64,000 bases of DNA from an uncultured Clostridia bacterium (GCA_937880755.1 CALGRX010000017.1:254870-318869), one strand, 5' to 3'. Shown: positions 9,707 to 18,026, counted from the stretch's first letter. Program-made: numbers and translations. Notes: a model not told the origin generated them from the sequence alone.

Positions 9707-10554
9707 AACAAAACGTATTGAATACAGATTTGAGAGGTAAGGTGGCTGTGATTACGGGCGCCGGAGGTGTGCTTTGCGGGTATTTTGCTAAGGTGCTGGC
9801 TAGAGCGGGCGCAAAGGTGGCGCTACTCGATAGAAACGAGCAATCGGCAACTAGGTGCGCTATGGAAATCATCGCCGAGGGTGGCAAGGCGAAAGCCTAC
9901 GTTTGCAACGTGCTCGATAGAGATATTTGCAACGCCGTAGCCGAGCAAGTAAAAGCCGACTTGGGCGGGTGCGACTTGCTAATCAACGGCGCCGGCGGAA
10001 ACAACCCCAAAGCCACTACGGACAAGGAATATCTAGAGCAAGGCGACCTCGATAGCGACGTCAAGACCTTTTTTGACCTTGACGACGAGGGCGTCGGCGG
10101 AGTATTTGACCTCAACTTTTTGGGTACGCTGATACCTACGCAAGCCTTTGCAAGACAAATGGTAGGCAAAAAGGGGTGTTCGATAGTCAACCTATCCTCG
10201 ATGAACGCCTTTACGCCATTGACCAAAATCCCCGCCTATTCGGGTGCAAAAGCCTCGGTGAGCAACTTTACTCAGTGGCTTGCCGTGCATTTTAGTAAAG
10301 TGGGCATCAGAGTCAACGCCGTTGCACCGGGGTTTTTTTCGACTAAGCAAAACGCCAAGCTCTTGTGGAACGAGGACGGCTCGCCGACTCAGCGCACGGG
10401 CAAAATTCTTGCCGCTACGCCTATGGGAAGATTTGGCGAAAGCGAGGAGCTGGAAGGAGCGTTGCTATTTTTGCTAGACGAGAGGGCATCGGGTTTTATA
10501 ACGGGAGTCGTATTGCCTGTGGACGGCGGTTTTTCCGCATATTCGGGGGTGTGA
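9703..10554 (+). CDS. uxuB: D-mannonate oxidoreductase, SDR type (fructuronate reductase)
   Basis: Short-chain dehydrogenase of 283 residues. The NAD(P)-binding TGAGGVLCGYFA is at residues 18-29 and the catalytic YSGAK gives Tyr179 and Lys183. By position between uxuA and eda it should reduce fructuronate to mannonate, filling the step between UxaC and UxuA. B. subtilis YjmF is an SDR with this role, whereas the E. coli enzyme is an unrelated long-chain dehydrogenase. The symbol is used for the role. Overlap with uxuA is four bases. A different sugar-acid SDR activity is possible, but no other candidate for this step is in the operon. Confidence 0.85.
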   Translation: MKQNVLNTDLRGKVAVITGAGGVLCGYFAKVLARAGAKVALLDRNEQSATRCAMEIIAEGGKAKAYVCNVLDRDICNAVAEQVKADLGGCDLLINGAGGNNPKATTDKEYLEQGDLDSDVKTFFDLDDEGVGGVFDLNFLGTLIPTQAFARQMVGKKGCSIVNLSSMNAFTPLTKIPAYSGAKASVSNFTQWLAVHFSKVGIRVNAVAPGFFSTKQNAKLLWNEDGSPTQRTGKILAATPMGRFGESEELEGALLFLLDERASGFITGVVLPVDGGFSAYSGV

Positions 10555-10555
10555 A

Positions 10556-11113
10556 ATGGATAAGTATATTCCTATAGTCGTGGTAGAAAGTTTGCAAGAG
10601 GTGGACAAGATTTTGGGAGCGTTGACAGAGGCGGGTATCAATACCGCCGAGATTACATTCCGCACTTCGTGTGCCGTGGAAGCGATTGAGTTTGCAAAAA
10701 AGAAATATCCAGATATGTGCGTGGGTGCGGGAACGGTAATCAATGCCAAGCAGTGCGACAGAGCTATTGACGCCGGTGCGGAATTTATCGTTTCGCCCGG
10801 GCTTAGCGTGGAAGTGGCTAGGGTGTGTCAGCGCCGTGGCGTAGCATACTACCCGGGGTGCGTGACGCCGACCGAGATTATGGCGGCGCTTGACTTGGGC
10901 TTGACTACTATCAAGTTTTTCCCGTCTAATATCTACGGCGGTCTCGACGCGCTCAAAGCCTTGGCTGCACCTTTTCCTCAAGTGAAATTTATACCTACCG
11001 GCGGAGTGGATAGTAGCAATATGCAACGATACCTCGACTACGCCAGAGTGGTCGCCGTGGGCGGAAGCTTCTTGGTCAAAGACGCGCTTCAAAAAAAGGG
11101 GGAAAGGATATGA
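10556..11113 (+). CDS. eda: 2-keto-3-deoxy-6-phosphogluconate aldolase
   Basis: Class I aldolase cleaving KDPG to pyruvate and glyceraldehyde-3-phosphate, the last step of the pathway. The Schiff-base residue is Lys120 in GLTTIKFFPSN. GAGTV, the TEITFR-like AEITFRTS and the phosphate-binding IPTGGV are all present. At 185 residues it is about 20-25 shorter than most bacterial KDPG aldolases, lacking some sequence at both ends, but the whole barrel core is there. It begins one base after the SDR stop and overlaps kdgK by four bases. Confidence 0.93.
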   Translation: MDKYIPIVVVESLQEVDKILGALTEAGINTAEITFRTSCAVEAIEFAKKKYPDMCVGAGTVINAKQCDRAIDAGAEFIVSPGLSVEVARVCQRRGVAYYPGCVTPTEIMAALDLGLTTIKFFPSNIYGGLDALKALAAPFPQVKFIPTGGVDSSNMQRYLDYARVVAVGGSFLVKDALQKKGERI

Positions 11114-12132
11114 CTAAAGTCGTTACTTTTGGCGAATTGATGCTTAGACTTGCACCAGAGGGCTATTATAGACTGTTCCAAAACGACCGTATGTCGGCGA
11201 CCTTCGGCGGTGGAGAAGCTAACGTTGCCGTTTCGCTTGCAAACTTTGGGATAGAGAGTTGTTTCGTGAGTAAATTGCCCCTCAACGCCGTGGGACAGGC
11301 AGGGGTAAATTCGCTTAGATACTTTGGCGTGGATACCTCGGCTATCGTGCGAGGCGGCGAGAGGACGGGTATATATTTCGTCGAAAAGGGCGCGTCGCAG
11401 AGGGGTAGCGTATGTATATACGATAGAGCGGGTTCGGCACTTTCGCTTGCCTCTACCTGCGACTTTGATTGGACGAAAATTTTGGACGGTGCGGATTGGT
11501 TTCACTTTACGGGTATTACCCCCGCGCTCGGCGACAACGTGGCTAAGATTTGCGAAGAGGCTTGCAAGACCGCCAAGGATTTGGGCGTCAAGATTTCTTG
11601 CGACCTCAACTACCGCGGTAAGCTGTGGAGCAGAGAAAAGGCGCGCGCCGTGATGAGCGAGCTTTGTAAATACGTCGACGTGTGCATCGCCAACGAAGAG
11701 GACGCCAAAGACGTCTTTGGTATCGAAGCCGACGCAACAGACATCTACGGTGGCAAGCTCAATCACCAAGGCTACAAAACCGTAGCCACGCAACTTGCCG
11801 AGCAGTTCGGCTTTGAAAAAGTAGCCATTACTCTCCGCGGCTCGGTGTCCGCCAGCGACAACGATTGGTCGGCAATGCTCTACGACGGCAAAGAGTTTTG
11901 GTTTTCTAAACCCTACCGTTTGCATATCGTGGATAGAGTAGGTGGTGGGGATTCCTTTGGCGCAGGCTTGATTTATTCTCTCATCTCGGGCAAAACAAGT
12001 AGCGAAGCAATAGAATTTGCCGTTGCCGCCTCAGCCCTCAAGCATTCCATAGAAGGCGACTACAATAGAGTCACCGTAGCGGAAGTGGAGAGGTTGGTAG
12101 GTGGGGATGGGAGTGGGCGTGTGCAACGCTAA
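11110..12132 (+). CDS. kdgK: 2-keto-3-deoxygluconate kinase, PfkB family
   Basis: Phosphorylates KDG to KDPG, linking UxuA to Eda. The 340-residue PfkB-fold protein has the N-terminal GGGEANVAVSLANFG sugar site, ISCDLNYRGKLW in the middle, and the anion-hole/catalytic motif VDRVGGGDSFGAG with Asp281 as the general base. It closes the operon. Gene order isomerase, dehydratase, reductase, aldolase, kinase makes a complete glucuronate-to-KDPG route. No terminator hairpin was found directly after it, where repeat DNA begins. Confidence 0.93.
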   Translation: MTKVVTFGELMLRLAPEGYYRLFQNDRMSATFGGGEANVAVSLANFGIESCFVSKLPLNAVGQAGVNSLRYFGVDTSAIVRGGERTGIYFVEKGASQRGSVCIYDRAGSALSLASTCDFDWTKILDGADWFHFTGITPALGDNVAKICEEACKTAKDLGVKISCDLNYRGKLWSREKARAVMSELCKYVDVCIANEEDAKDVFGIEADATDIYGGKLNHQGYKTVATQLAEQFGFEKVAITLRGSVSASDNDWSAMLYDGKEFWFSKPYRLHIVDRVGGGDSFGAGLIYSLISGKTSSEAIEFAVAASALKHSIEGDYNRVTVAEVERLVGGDGSGRVQR

Positions 12133-12149
12133 ACGCTGAAATTACTGCG

Positions 12150-12600
12150 TGATGCTTTGTCGAACCTGCGTTTTTGTTCGGTCACGTACGACAAGTACGC
12201 TCCCTCACGCCGTCCTCGTTCTTCTCGCCTAACTCGCATCTCCACCGCGAGAGTATTGCTACTAAGAAACTTATTGCATATTGAGCCTAATGCACCCTCA
12301 CAAAAGCCTCGTTCTCCTCGCCTGACTTGTAATTTCGGCGTTTAGCGAGTTTATGCTACTTGGTAATTTCAATTACCTTTTTTCCTTGTCGTGCTCGCAT
12401 ATATGGTGCGAGAGGATTTCTACTTAGTTGCTAATATAGGACAACCCTTCCACCACTTCGTGGTTTTTCTCACGGCGTAGATGCGAGTAAGACAAGGAGT
12501 ACGCGGATTTTGTGCAGGGAGCATACTCCTTGTATGTGACCAAACAAAAACGTAAGTTACGACACAGTATTACGACGCATATCCGCCGTGAGACACCTTT
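12150..12600. repeat. composite dispersed repeat, left copy
   Basis: No gene in this stretch. Two related arms face each other. A + arm at about 12160-12255 has CGTTTTTGTTCGGTCACG and CTCGCATCTCCACCGCGAG. A - arm at 12462-12599 is a diverged reverse complement of it. The - arm matches 14264-14401 over about 138 bases with one difference seen by eye. Short ORFs read from it (for example peptides with TYKEYAP) are artefacts of the repeat. Confidence 0.85.
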
Positions 12601-12622
12601 CCCGAACACATTGGACGGCTAT

Positions 12623-12673
12623 TCAAGAGGTTGAGATTCCCAAGTTACGCTACGCTCCACCGGAATGACAAAA
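12623..12673 (+). repeat. fragment of the GAATGACA-ended dispersed repeat
   Basis: TTCAAGAGGTTGAGATT and later CCGGAATGACAAAA match the 3' half of repeats at 14401-14739 and 63690-64000. The CCTCC hairpin half is missing here. Confidence 0.7.
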
Positions 12674-12704
12674 ACGATCTCTACGTCAAAACACAGTCAA
12701 AATA

Positions 12705-12744
12705 CAAACAAATGTTTGCAATTTGATAACGTAAGTGCTACAAT
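12705..12744 (+). promoter_or_regulatory. dinB promoter overlapped by a LexA-like SOS box
   Basis: CAAACAAATGTTTG (12705-12718) is a perfect palindrome that matches the Gram-positive LexA consensus CGAACRNRYGTTYC at 12 of 14 positions. It overlaps the -35 TTGCAA (12716-12721). After 17 bases comes TACAAT (12739-12744). The predicted transcript start is at about 12751, one base before the ATG. Confidence 0.7.
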
Positions 12745-12751
12745 ATACGAT

Positions 12752-13981
12752 ATGGATAAGGTGATTTTGCATTGTGATGCCAACAATTTTTATGCGAGTG
12801 TGGCGTGTATGTTGGACAAGAGTCTCGAGGGTAAGTGCGTGGCGGTGGCGGGAGACCCTACCAAGAGGCACGGTATTATTTTGGCTAAAAACCAAAGAGC
12901 CAAGGAGATGGGAGTCAAGACGGGCGACGTGATTTGGGAAGCGCAAAAGAAGTGCCCCGACCTCGTGTTGGTTGCTCCTCGCTACGATATGTACGTCAAG
13001 TATTCCGATATTTTGTTTGATATCTACACGCAGTACACCGATAGGGTAGAGCCCTTTGGTATAGACGAGTGTTGGTTGGACGTGACGCATTCGCTCAAGC
13101 TGTTCGGTAGCGGAGAAAAGATTGCCGACACCTTGAGAGAGAGGATAAAAAAGGAAGTAGGGATAACCATATCCGTGGGGGTGTCCTTCAACAAGATTTT
13201 TGCCAAGCTCGGCTCGGATATGAAAAAGCCCGACGCTACCACCGTCATCAGTAGAGAAAACTACCGCCAAAAGACGTGGAATTTGCCCGTGGGCGACATG
13301 CTGATGATAGGTCGCAAGACTTGCGCCAAACTTGAGTTGATGGGGGTGAGAACGATAGGCGACCTTGCTAAGACCAACGTAGAGGTGTTGAAAAGGAAGT
13401 TTGGCGTCAACGGCGAAAAAATGTACCAAAACGCTAACGGAATAGGCGACGAAGATGTGAGACTGTATTATCAACCGCATATTCCTAAGAGCATAAGCAA
13501 CGGCACCACTATGCCCAAGGACGTGACGGATATGAGCGAGATAAACGCCGTGCTCACCGCATTGAGCGAAATGGTGGCGATAAGAATGCGTAGGTACGAC
13601 TTTGAGGCTAGTGGCGTGGGGGTGGCGATACGATACAACGACTTTAGCGGAATTTCGCAACAAGCAAGGCTATTGGTGCCAACCGCCAACGCGGGCGTAA
13701 TTAGGGACAACGCCGTGCAGTTGCTAAACAAAGTTAGACGAACCGATAAGCCCATTAGGGGACTGTACGTCTTTGCGTGGGACCTTAGCACCGACAAAGA
13801 ACGGCAAGCCACCCTTTGGGACGACTGCGAGCAGAGCAAAAAGAAGAGTAGGTTGGATAAAAGTATAGACCGACTGAGGAGCAAGTACGGCTACAACGTG
13901 GTGCAGTCGGCAAGAGTGCTCGAACACCCGTATCTCTGCGGACAGCTGGAAGATAGTGACTTTAGACCGTTTAAGAAATAG
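12752..13981 (+). CDS. dinB: DNA polymerase IV / Y-family translesion polymerase
   Basis: Error-prone polymerase for bypass of damaged template. The 409-residue product begins MDKVILHCDANNFYASV with catalytic Asp9. Asp105-Glu106 (IDECWLD) complete the metal site. A little-finger domain follows, with a likely beta-clamp peptide QATLW at 352-356. The frame is open from 12665, but upstream residues would cover the promoter and are unlike the family, so the ATG at 12752 is chosen. No Shine-Dalgarno is present, so a leaderless mRNA is predicted. The LexA-like box implies SOS control. The gene sits alone between two copies of a composite repeat. Confidence 0.92.
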   Translation: MDKVILHCDANNFYASVACMLDKSLEGKCVAVAGDPTKRHGIILAKNQRAKEMGVKTGDVIWEAQKKCPDLVLVAPRYDMYVKYSDILFDIYTQYTDRVEPFGIDECWLDVTHSLKLFGSGEKIADTLRERIKKEVGITISVGVSFNKIFAKLGSDMKKPDATTVISRENYRQKTWNLPVGDMLMIGRKTCAKLELMGVRTIGDLAKTNVEVLKRKFGVNGEKMYQNANGIGDEDVRLYYQPHIPKSISNGTTMPKDVTDMSEINAVLTALSEMVAIRMRRYDFEASGVGVAIRYNDFSGISQQARLLVPTANAGVIRDNAVQLLNKVRRTDKPIRGLYVFAWDLSTDKERQATLWDDCEQSKKKSRLDKSIDRLRSKYGYNVVQSARVLEHPYLCGQLEDSDFRPFKK

Positions 13982-13989
13982 CGCTCTCG

Positions 13990-14401
13990 CGGCGGATATA
14001 CGTCGCAATACTGTGTCGAGTTTGCGGGTGCGTTCGGTTACGTACGACAAGTACGCTCCCTCACGCCGTCCTCACTCTCCTTGTCTTGCTCGCATCTCCA
14101 CCGCGAGAGGATTACGACAAAGCAAATAATTACGCTCGCTTCGATAAAATCACCGCTTTCCTCGCCTAACTCGCATCTATGGCGTGAGAGGAGTTTTAAT
14201 TAGTAGATTTAGTCGCAGCTCAAAGGATAGTATAGGATTTGACACCCCTTCCACCACTATCGCGGTTTTTCTCACGGCGTAGATGCGAGTAAGACAAGGA
14301 GTACGCGGATTTTGTGCAGGGAGCATACTCCTTGTATGTGACCAAACAAAAACGTAAGTTACGACGCAGTATTACGACGCATATCCGCCGTGAGACACCT
14401 T
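13990..14401. repeat. composite dispersed repeat, right copy
   Basis: Same architecture as 12150-12600: a + arm at about 14013-14115 (GTACGACAAGTACGCTCCCT is shared with 12187) and a - arm at 14264-14401. The region between the arms is diverged but keeps CTCGCATCTATGGCGTGAG and TTCCACCACT. No gene is present in 13982-14940. Confidence 0.85.
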
Positions 14402-14475
14402 CCCTTGCACAGGGGTGGCTTCAAGGGGATGAGATTCCTACGGCTTGCAAGCAAGCCTCTGAATGACAAAAATAC
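14401..14475 (+). repeat. GAATGACA-ended dispersed repeat, partial
   Basis: TTCAAGGGGATGAGATTCC, an internal GGCTTGCAAGCAAGCC hairpin, and CTGAATGACAAAA. It directly abuts the end of the composite repeat, just as the fragment at 12623 follows the left copy. Confidence 0.7.
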
Positions 14476-14520
14476 TTGGTCTACGCTCCGCTTTGCTAAC
14501 GCAAAATGCGTGCACAGCAA

Positions 14521-14739
14521 TGACATATAAAAGGGCAATCCCTCCGCCAACTGCGTTGGCACCTCCCTTTGCACAAAGGAGGCGCAAAAGGATAGAGATT
14601 GCCAAGTTACGCTAAGCTCCACCACAATGACATATAAAAGGGCAATCCCTCCGCCAACTGCGTTGGCACCTCCCTTTACACAAAGGAGGCTCCAAGGGGA
14701 TGAGATTCCTACGGCTTGCAAGCAAGCCTCTGAATGACA
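14521..14739 (+). repeat. tandem pair of CCTCC-hairpin dispersed repeats
   Basis: Two direct copies with a period of about 107 bases (TGACATATAAAAGGGCAATC at 14521 and 14628). Each carries GGCAATCCCTCCGCCAACTG and the hairpin CCTCCCTTTG/CAAAGGAGG. Copy two ends in CTGAATGACAA. The same family recurs at 63690-64000. Confidence 0.85.
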
Positions 14740-14889
14740 AAACTACTTGATCTACGATCCACTTTGCTGTCGCAAAATGCACTGGGCGTAATGAAAAAAT
14801 ACTTGGTCTATGCAATGACGTTTATAATCTGGCGGTGGAGAGGAGAGCAAAGCAATGACTATTAAATTATTGAAAATATAATAGAAATG

Positions 14890-14921
14890 AAAAACGCAAG
14901 TAGGTATCTGCTTGCGTTTTT
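14890..14921 (-). terminator. intrinsic terminator after galU
   Basis: AAAACGCAAG, a short loop, then CTTGCGTTTT. It lies 20 bases beyond the galU stop and is T-rich on both strands, so it could act in either direction. Confidence 0.85.
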
Positions 14922-14940
14922 GTTATGAACGTTGAATTTT

Positions 14941-15816
14941 TTAGAAAGTCGAAACGATTTTTTTGAGGTAGTCTTTGAGTTTGGCGTTGATAGTATCGTC
15001 GCGCAGACCGTATTCTATCGATGCCTCGATATAGCCTACCTTGTCGCCGACGTCGTAGCGCTTGCCCTCGAAGTCGTAGGCGTATGCGCCACTGGTGTTG
15101 GCCAAAGTAAGAATGGCGTCTGTGAGATATATCTCGCCGTTGGGGCTTGGCGGAGTGGTCTCGAGGATATCGAAGATATCGGGGGTGAGTACGTATCTAC
15201 CCATACTTGCAAGGGTGGAAGGAAGCTTGTCGATAGGTGGCTTTTCGACGAAGCCTTTGATCTCGGTATATCTGCCTTTGACTAATCCCGGTTGAACTAC
15301 GCCGTACTTGATTGCTTCTTCTCTCGGTACGTTCTGACAGCCGACTATCGTCTTGCCCGTCGTTTCGTATGCTTTGATGAGTTGGGATAGGGCAGGGGAA
15401 GACGGATTGTACACCACGTCGTCGCCGTATATTACGCCGAACGGCTCGTTGCCGACGAAGGCTTTGGCAAGTAAAATGGCGTGTCCCGAGCCCTTCATCT
15501 CCTTTTGTCTGATATAGTGGAAATTAGCCATATCGGCAATATCTCTCACCACCTTGATTTCTGCGTTTTTGCCCGCTTTGGCAAGCAAGTTTTCGAGTTC
15601 TACGGCGTAGTCGAAGTGGTCTTCGATACACTTTTTGTTTTTGCCAAGGATAATCAACACGTCGGTTATTCCACTCTTGACGGCTTCTTCCACCACGTAT
15701 TGAAGCGTAGGCGTATCTACTATAGGGAACATCTCCTTGGGCAACGACTTGGTCGCAGGCAAAAATCTCGTTCCGAATCCCGCTGCGGGTATAACTACTT
15801 TAGTAACTTTTTGCAT
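14941..15816 (-). CDS. galU: UTP-glucose-1-phosphate uridylyltransferase
   Basis: Makes UDP-glucose from UTP and glucose-1-phosphate for envelope glycan and nucleotide-sugar synthesis. The 291-residue product begins MQKVTKVVIPAAGFGTRFLP, with the nucleotide-binding G-x-G-T-R and the catalytic Lys of SLPKEMFPI close by. PTLQYVVEEAV and GVIYGDDVV are typical of the family. A GTG at 15822 would extend it by two residues but overlaps the Shine-Dalgarno AGGAGT, so the ATG at 15816 is preferred. It stands alone and is divergent from the ctsR operon. An AT-rich region to 15960 holds its promoter; TTGACA is visible, but the -10 is ambiguous. Confidence 0.95.
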   Translation of the reverse strand: MQKVTKVVIPAAGFGTRFLPATKSLPKEMFPIVDTPTLQYVVEEAVKSGITDVLIILGKNKKCIEDHFDYAVELENLLAKAGKNAEIKVVRDIADMANFHYIRQKEMKGSGHAILLAKAFVGNEPFGVIYGDDVVYNPSSPALSQLIKAYETTGKTIVGCQNVPREEAIKYGVVQPGLVKGRYTEIKGFVEKPPIDKLPSTLASMGRYVLTPDIFDILETTPPSPNGEIYLTDAILTLANTSGAYAYDFEGKRYDVGDKVGYIEASIEYGLRDDTINAKLKDYLKKIVSTF

Positions 15817-15987
15817 ATACACTCCTATATTATCGGTATCGTGATATTAGCGATAAGGATATTATCGATTGTTTATAATAATAGTATATTATATTCTATC
15901 AAAAAAATCAATACCCTTGTCAAATTAGGTAAAACCGCTTAGCAACAAAAATAATTGTAAAAAATATGAAAAATGGCAAAAAAACTA

Positions 15988-16041
15988 TTGACATTGCATA
16001 TATTGGTGATATAATAAAGTCAAAGGTCAAAGAAAGTCAAA
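15988..16041 (+). promoter_or_regulatory. ctsR operon promoter and CtsR operator
   Basis: TTGACA (15988-15993), a 16-base spacer, TATAAT (16010-16015). Just downstream is GGTCAAA-GAA-AGTCAAA at 16025-16041, an exact match to the CtsR consensus RGTCAAANANRGTCAAA. A third heptamer, AGTCAAA, abuts it at 16018-16024. Binding there would block the start of transcription, giving autorepression of the operon. Confidence 0.9.
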
Positions 16042-16075
16042 CTTAAATAAGTAAGCAAGACAAAAGGAGGTAAAT

Positions 16076-16528
16076 ATGGCAAATATATCTGATACGATTG
16101 AAGAGTTTATCTTGTCGGTGATAGGCGACGACGACAGCTTGCAGTTGTCGAGAAACGAGCTCGCCAATTATTTTGCCGTTGCGCCAAGTCAAATAAACTA
16201 CGTGCTTGCCACGAGGTTTAATACCGATAAAGGGTATATCATAGAGTCTAAGAGGGGCGGCGGCGGATTTATTACGCTGATAAGAATATGCAAATCGGAC
16301 GACGAATTGTCGGCAATCTTGGACGAGATAGAAAAACTCGACGGTCTTACCTATCAAAAAGCAAGCAATATAATCGATAGATTGGTAAGAGACGAAGTGA
16401 TAGACGAAAAACAGGCAAATATTATAAAGTGTGCGGTGAGCGATAAGGCGCTCAACGTGCCGATGAACAACAATAGACTGAGAAAAAGCGTACTCGGTCA
16501 AATATTGATAGGACTAATTAGGGGGTAG
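16076..16528 (+). CDS. ctsR: CtsR, repressor of class III heat-shock genes
   Basis: DNA-binding repressor of clp genes, 150 residues. The N-terminal winged helix-turn-helix region includes SRNELANYFAVAPSQINYVL, and the basic RGGGGFITLIRI beta-wing (residues 61-72) is the tip known to contact DNA and sense heat. The C-terminal half is the dimerisation/McsB-binding domain. AAAGGAGG precedes the ATG. It is the first gene of ctsR-mcsA-mcsB-clpC, with the CtsR box directly upstream. Confidence 0.96.
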   Translation: MANISDTIEEFILSVIGDDDSLQLSRNELANYFAVAPSQINYVLATRFNTDKGYIIESKRGGGGFITLIRICKSDDELSAILDEIEKLDGLTYQKASNIIDRLVRDEVIDEKQANIIKCAVSDKALNVPMNNNRLRKSVLGQILIGLIRG

Positions 16529-16532
16529 CGAT

Positions 16533-17012
16533 ATGAAAATGTGTGAAATATGCGGAAAACACCCCGCAACGATATTTATAAAAACAAACGTCAACGGTGT
16601 TAAGACGGAAAAGCAAGTATGCGCAGAATGCGCAAAGATGATGCAAGAGTCGACGGGCTTTGCAGATATATTCGGAGGCATGAGTTTCGGCAGTTTCTTT
16701 GACGCGCCTAAGACTCGCACTATGAGGGTGTGTCATAAGTGCGGAATGACTGAGAGGGACGTGTTGGAACAGTCGCGCTTTGGTTGTAGCGAGTGCTACG
16801 AAACCTTTGGCGATATTGTGGATAGCTTCGTTGCCAACCTCGGCGGTAAGACCTACGGCGGTAGCCCTACCGTAGAGAGAAAGACGGAAAGCAAGCCTAA
16901 GTCGCAACTCGATATTTTGAAAGAAGAGTTGGACAAGGCGGTGGAAGAAAAAGACTTCCTCAAAGCTAACGACATTCAAAACAAAATCATCGCATTGAAG
17001 GAAGGTAAATAG
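16533..17012 (+). CDS. mcsA: McsA, zinc-finger activator of McsB
   Basis: 159-residue activator of the McsB protein-arginine kinase. Two zinc sites are visible: C4-x2-C7 with C30-x2-C33, and CHKC with CSEC further on. A C-terminal UVR motif occupies about residues 125-159 (LKEELDKAVEEKDFLKANDI), the part that binds ClpC/McsB. It lies four bases after ctsR and four before mcsB. Confidence 0.95.
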   Translation: MKMCEICGKHPATIFIKTNVNGVKTEKQVCAECAKMMQESTGFADIFGGMSFGSFFDAPKTRTMRVCHKCGMTERDVLEQSRFGCSECYETFGDIVDSFVANLGGKTYGGSPTVERKTESKPKSQLDILKEELDKAVEEKDFLKANDIQNKIIALKEGK

Positions 17013-17016
17013 ATAT

Positions 17017-18015
17017 ATGGATTATATGAAAGACGTGGTGTTTTCTACAAGAATACGCTTGGCAAGAAATATTAAGAATTTGCCTTTTCCGCATAGACTA
17101 AGCGGACAAGAAGAGATATATAGTGTGTTGATGAAGGGCGTGGAGCAAGCCGTGAGTGGATTGATGAAAGCCGACTTCTACAAGATGAGCAACATGGACG
17201 AGCTCACCAAGCAAACTTTGGTAGAAAAGCACCTAATCAGCCCCGTACTCACCCAAAGTCCATACGGCGCGGTGGTAGTGAGCAAAAACGAGGACGTAGC
17301 CGTGATGATCAACGAGGAAGATCATATCAGAGAACAGTGTATCATTGACGGATACGCGCCCGAACAAGCATACCAGACGATAGCGACGGTGGACAAAGAA
17401 ATCGCCAAAGTTTTGGCAGTTGCGCACGACGAAAAGCTTGGATATCTCAATACGTGTCCGACAAATCTAGGTGCGGGTATGAGAGCTTCGGTGATGTTGT
17501 TCTTGCCGGCGCTGGCGACTAGCGGTGCGATAGGAAGCATAATTAGGACGATACAAGACCTTGGATTTACCACCCGTGGCGTGTACGGCGAGGGTAGCAA
17601 AGCGCAAGGATTTATGTACCAAATATCCAATCAGGCGGCTATCGGGCAAAGCGAAAGACAGATATTGGATAGACTTAACACCGTGGTGATGAAGATAGTC
17701 GACGCTGAAAGACAAGCCAGAAGCAATCTTGCGAAGACGCAAGGCAATATACTAAAAGACAAAATAATGCGTGCTTACGGAACGCTGAAATATGCGGTGA
17801 TGATGAGCAGTGAAGAATTTATGGAATTGCTAGCCTTGGTAAAGTGGGGAGTTTGCGAACACTATATAGACGCGAATATCGACAAACTCAACAGCCTTAT
17901 CACGGTGACGCAACCCGCAATGCTGTGCAAATTGGCAGGTAAAAAATTGGGAGCGGACGAAAGAGACGTGGCGAGAGCCGCTATGGTAAGAAATCTGCTC
18001 AAGGATAGACAATAG
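17017..18015 (+). CDS. mcsB: McsB, protein-arginine kinase
   Basis: ATP:guanido phosphotransferase-fold kinase that phosphorylates arginines on CtsR and on proteins destined for ClpCP. STRIRLARNI lies near residue 10. The active-site signature CPTNLGAGMRASV starts at Cys147. RGVYGEGS lies in the C-terminal half. At 332 residues it is slightly shorter than B. subtilis McsB (363) at the C terminus; whether the phospho-arginine pocket is complete was not checked. Co-transcribed with mcsA and clpC. Confidence 0.95.
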   Translation: MDYMKDVVFSTRIRLARNIKNLPFPHRLSGQEEIYSVLMKGVEQAVSGLMKADFYKMSNMDELTKQTLVEKHLISPVLTQSPYGAVVVSKNEDVAVMINEEDHIREQCIIDGYAPEQAYQTIATVDKEIAKVLAVAHDEKLGYLNTCPTNLGAGMRASVMLFLPALATSGAIGSIIRTIQDLGFTTRGVYGEGSKAQGFMYQISNQAAIGQSERQILDRLNTVVMKIVDAERQARSNLAKTQGNILKDKIMRAYGTLKYAVMMSSEEFMELLALVKWGVCEHYIDANIDKLNSLITVTQPAMLCKLAGKKLGADERDVARAAMVRNLLKDRQ

Positions 18016-18026
18016 GAGGTGATACT

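Noticed and set aside
12157..12609. Small ORFs within the composite repeats (LRFCSVTYDKYAP and similar)
   Set aside because: The same peptide appears from several repeat copies in both directions; no ribosome sites, and it is better explained by the DNA repeat.
14521..14745. CRISPR array suggested by direct repeats
   Set aside because: Only two units about 107 bases apart, units longer than CRISPR repeats, no spacers of uniform length and no cas genes.
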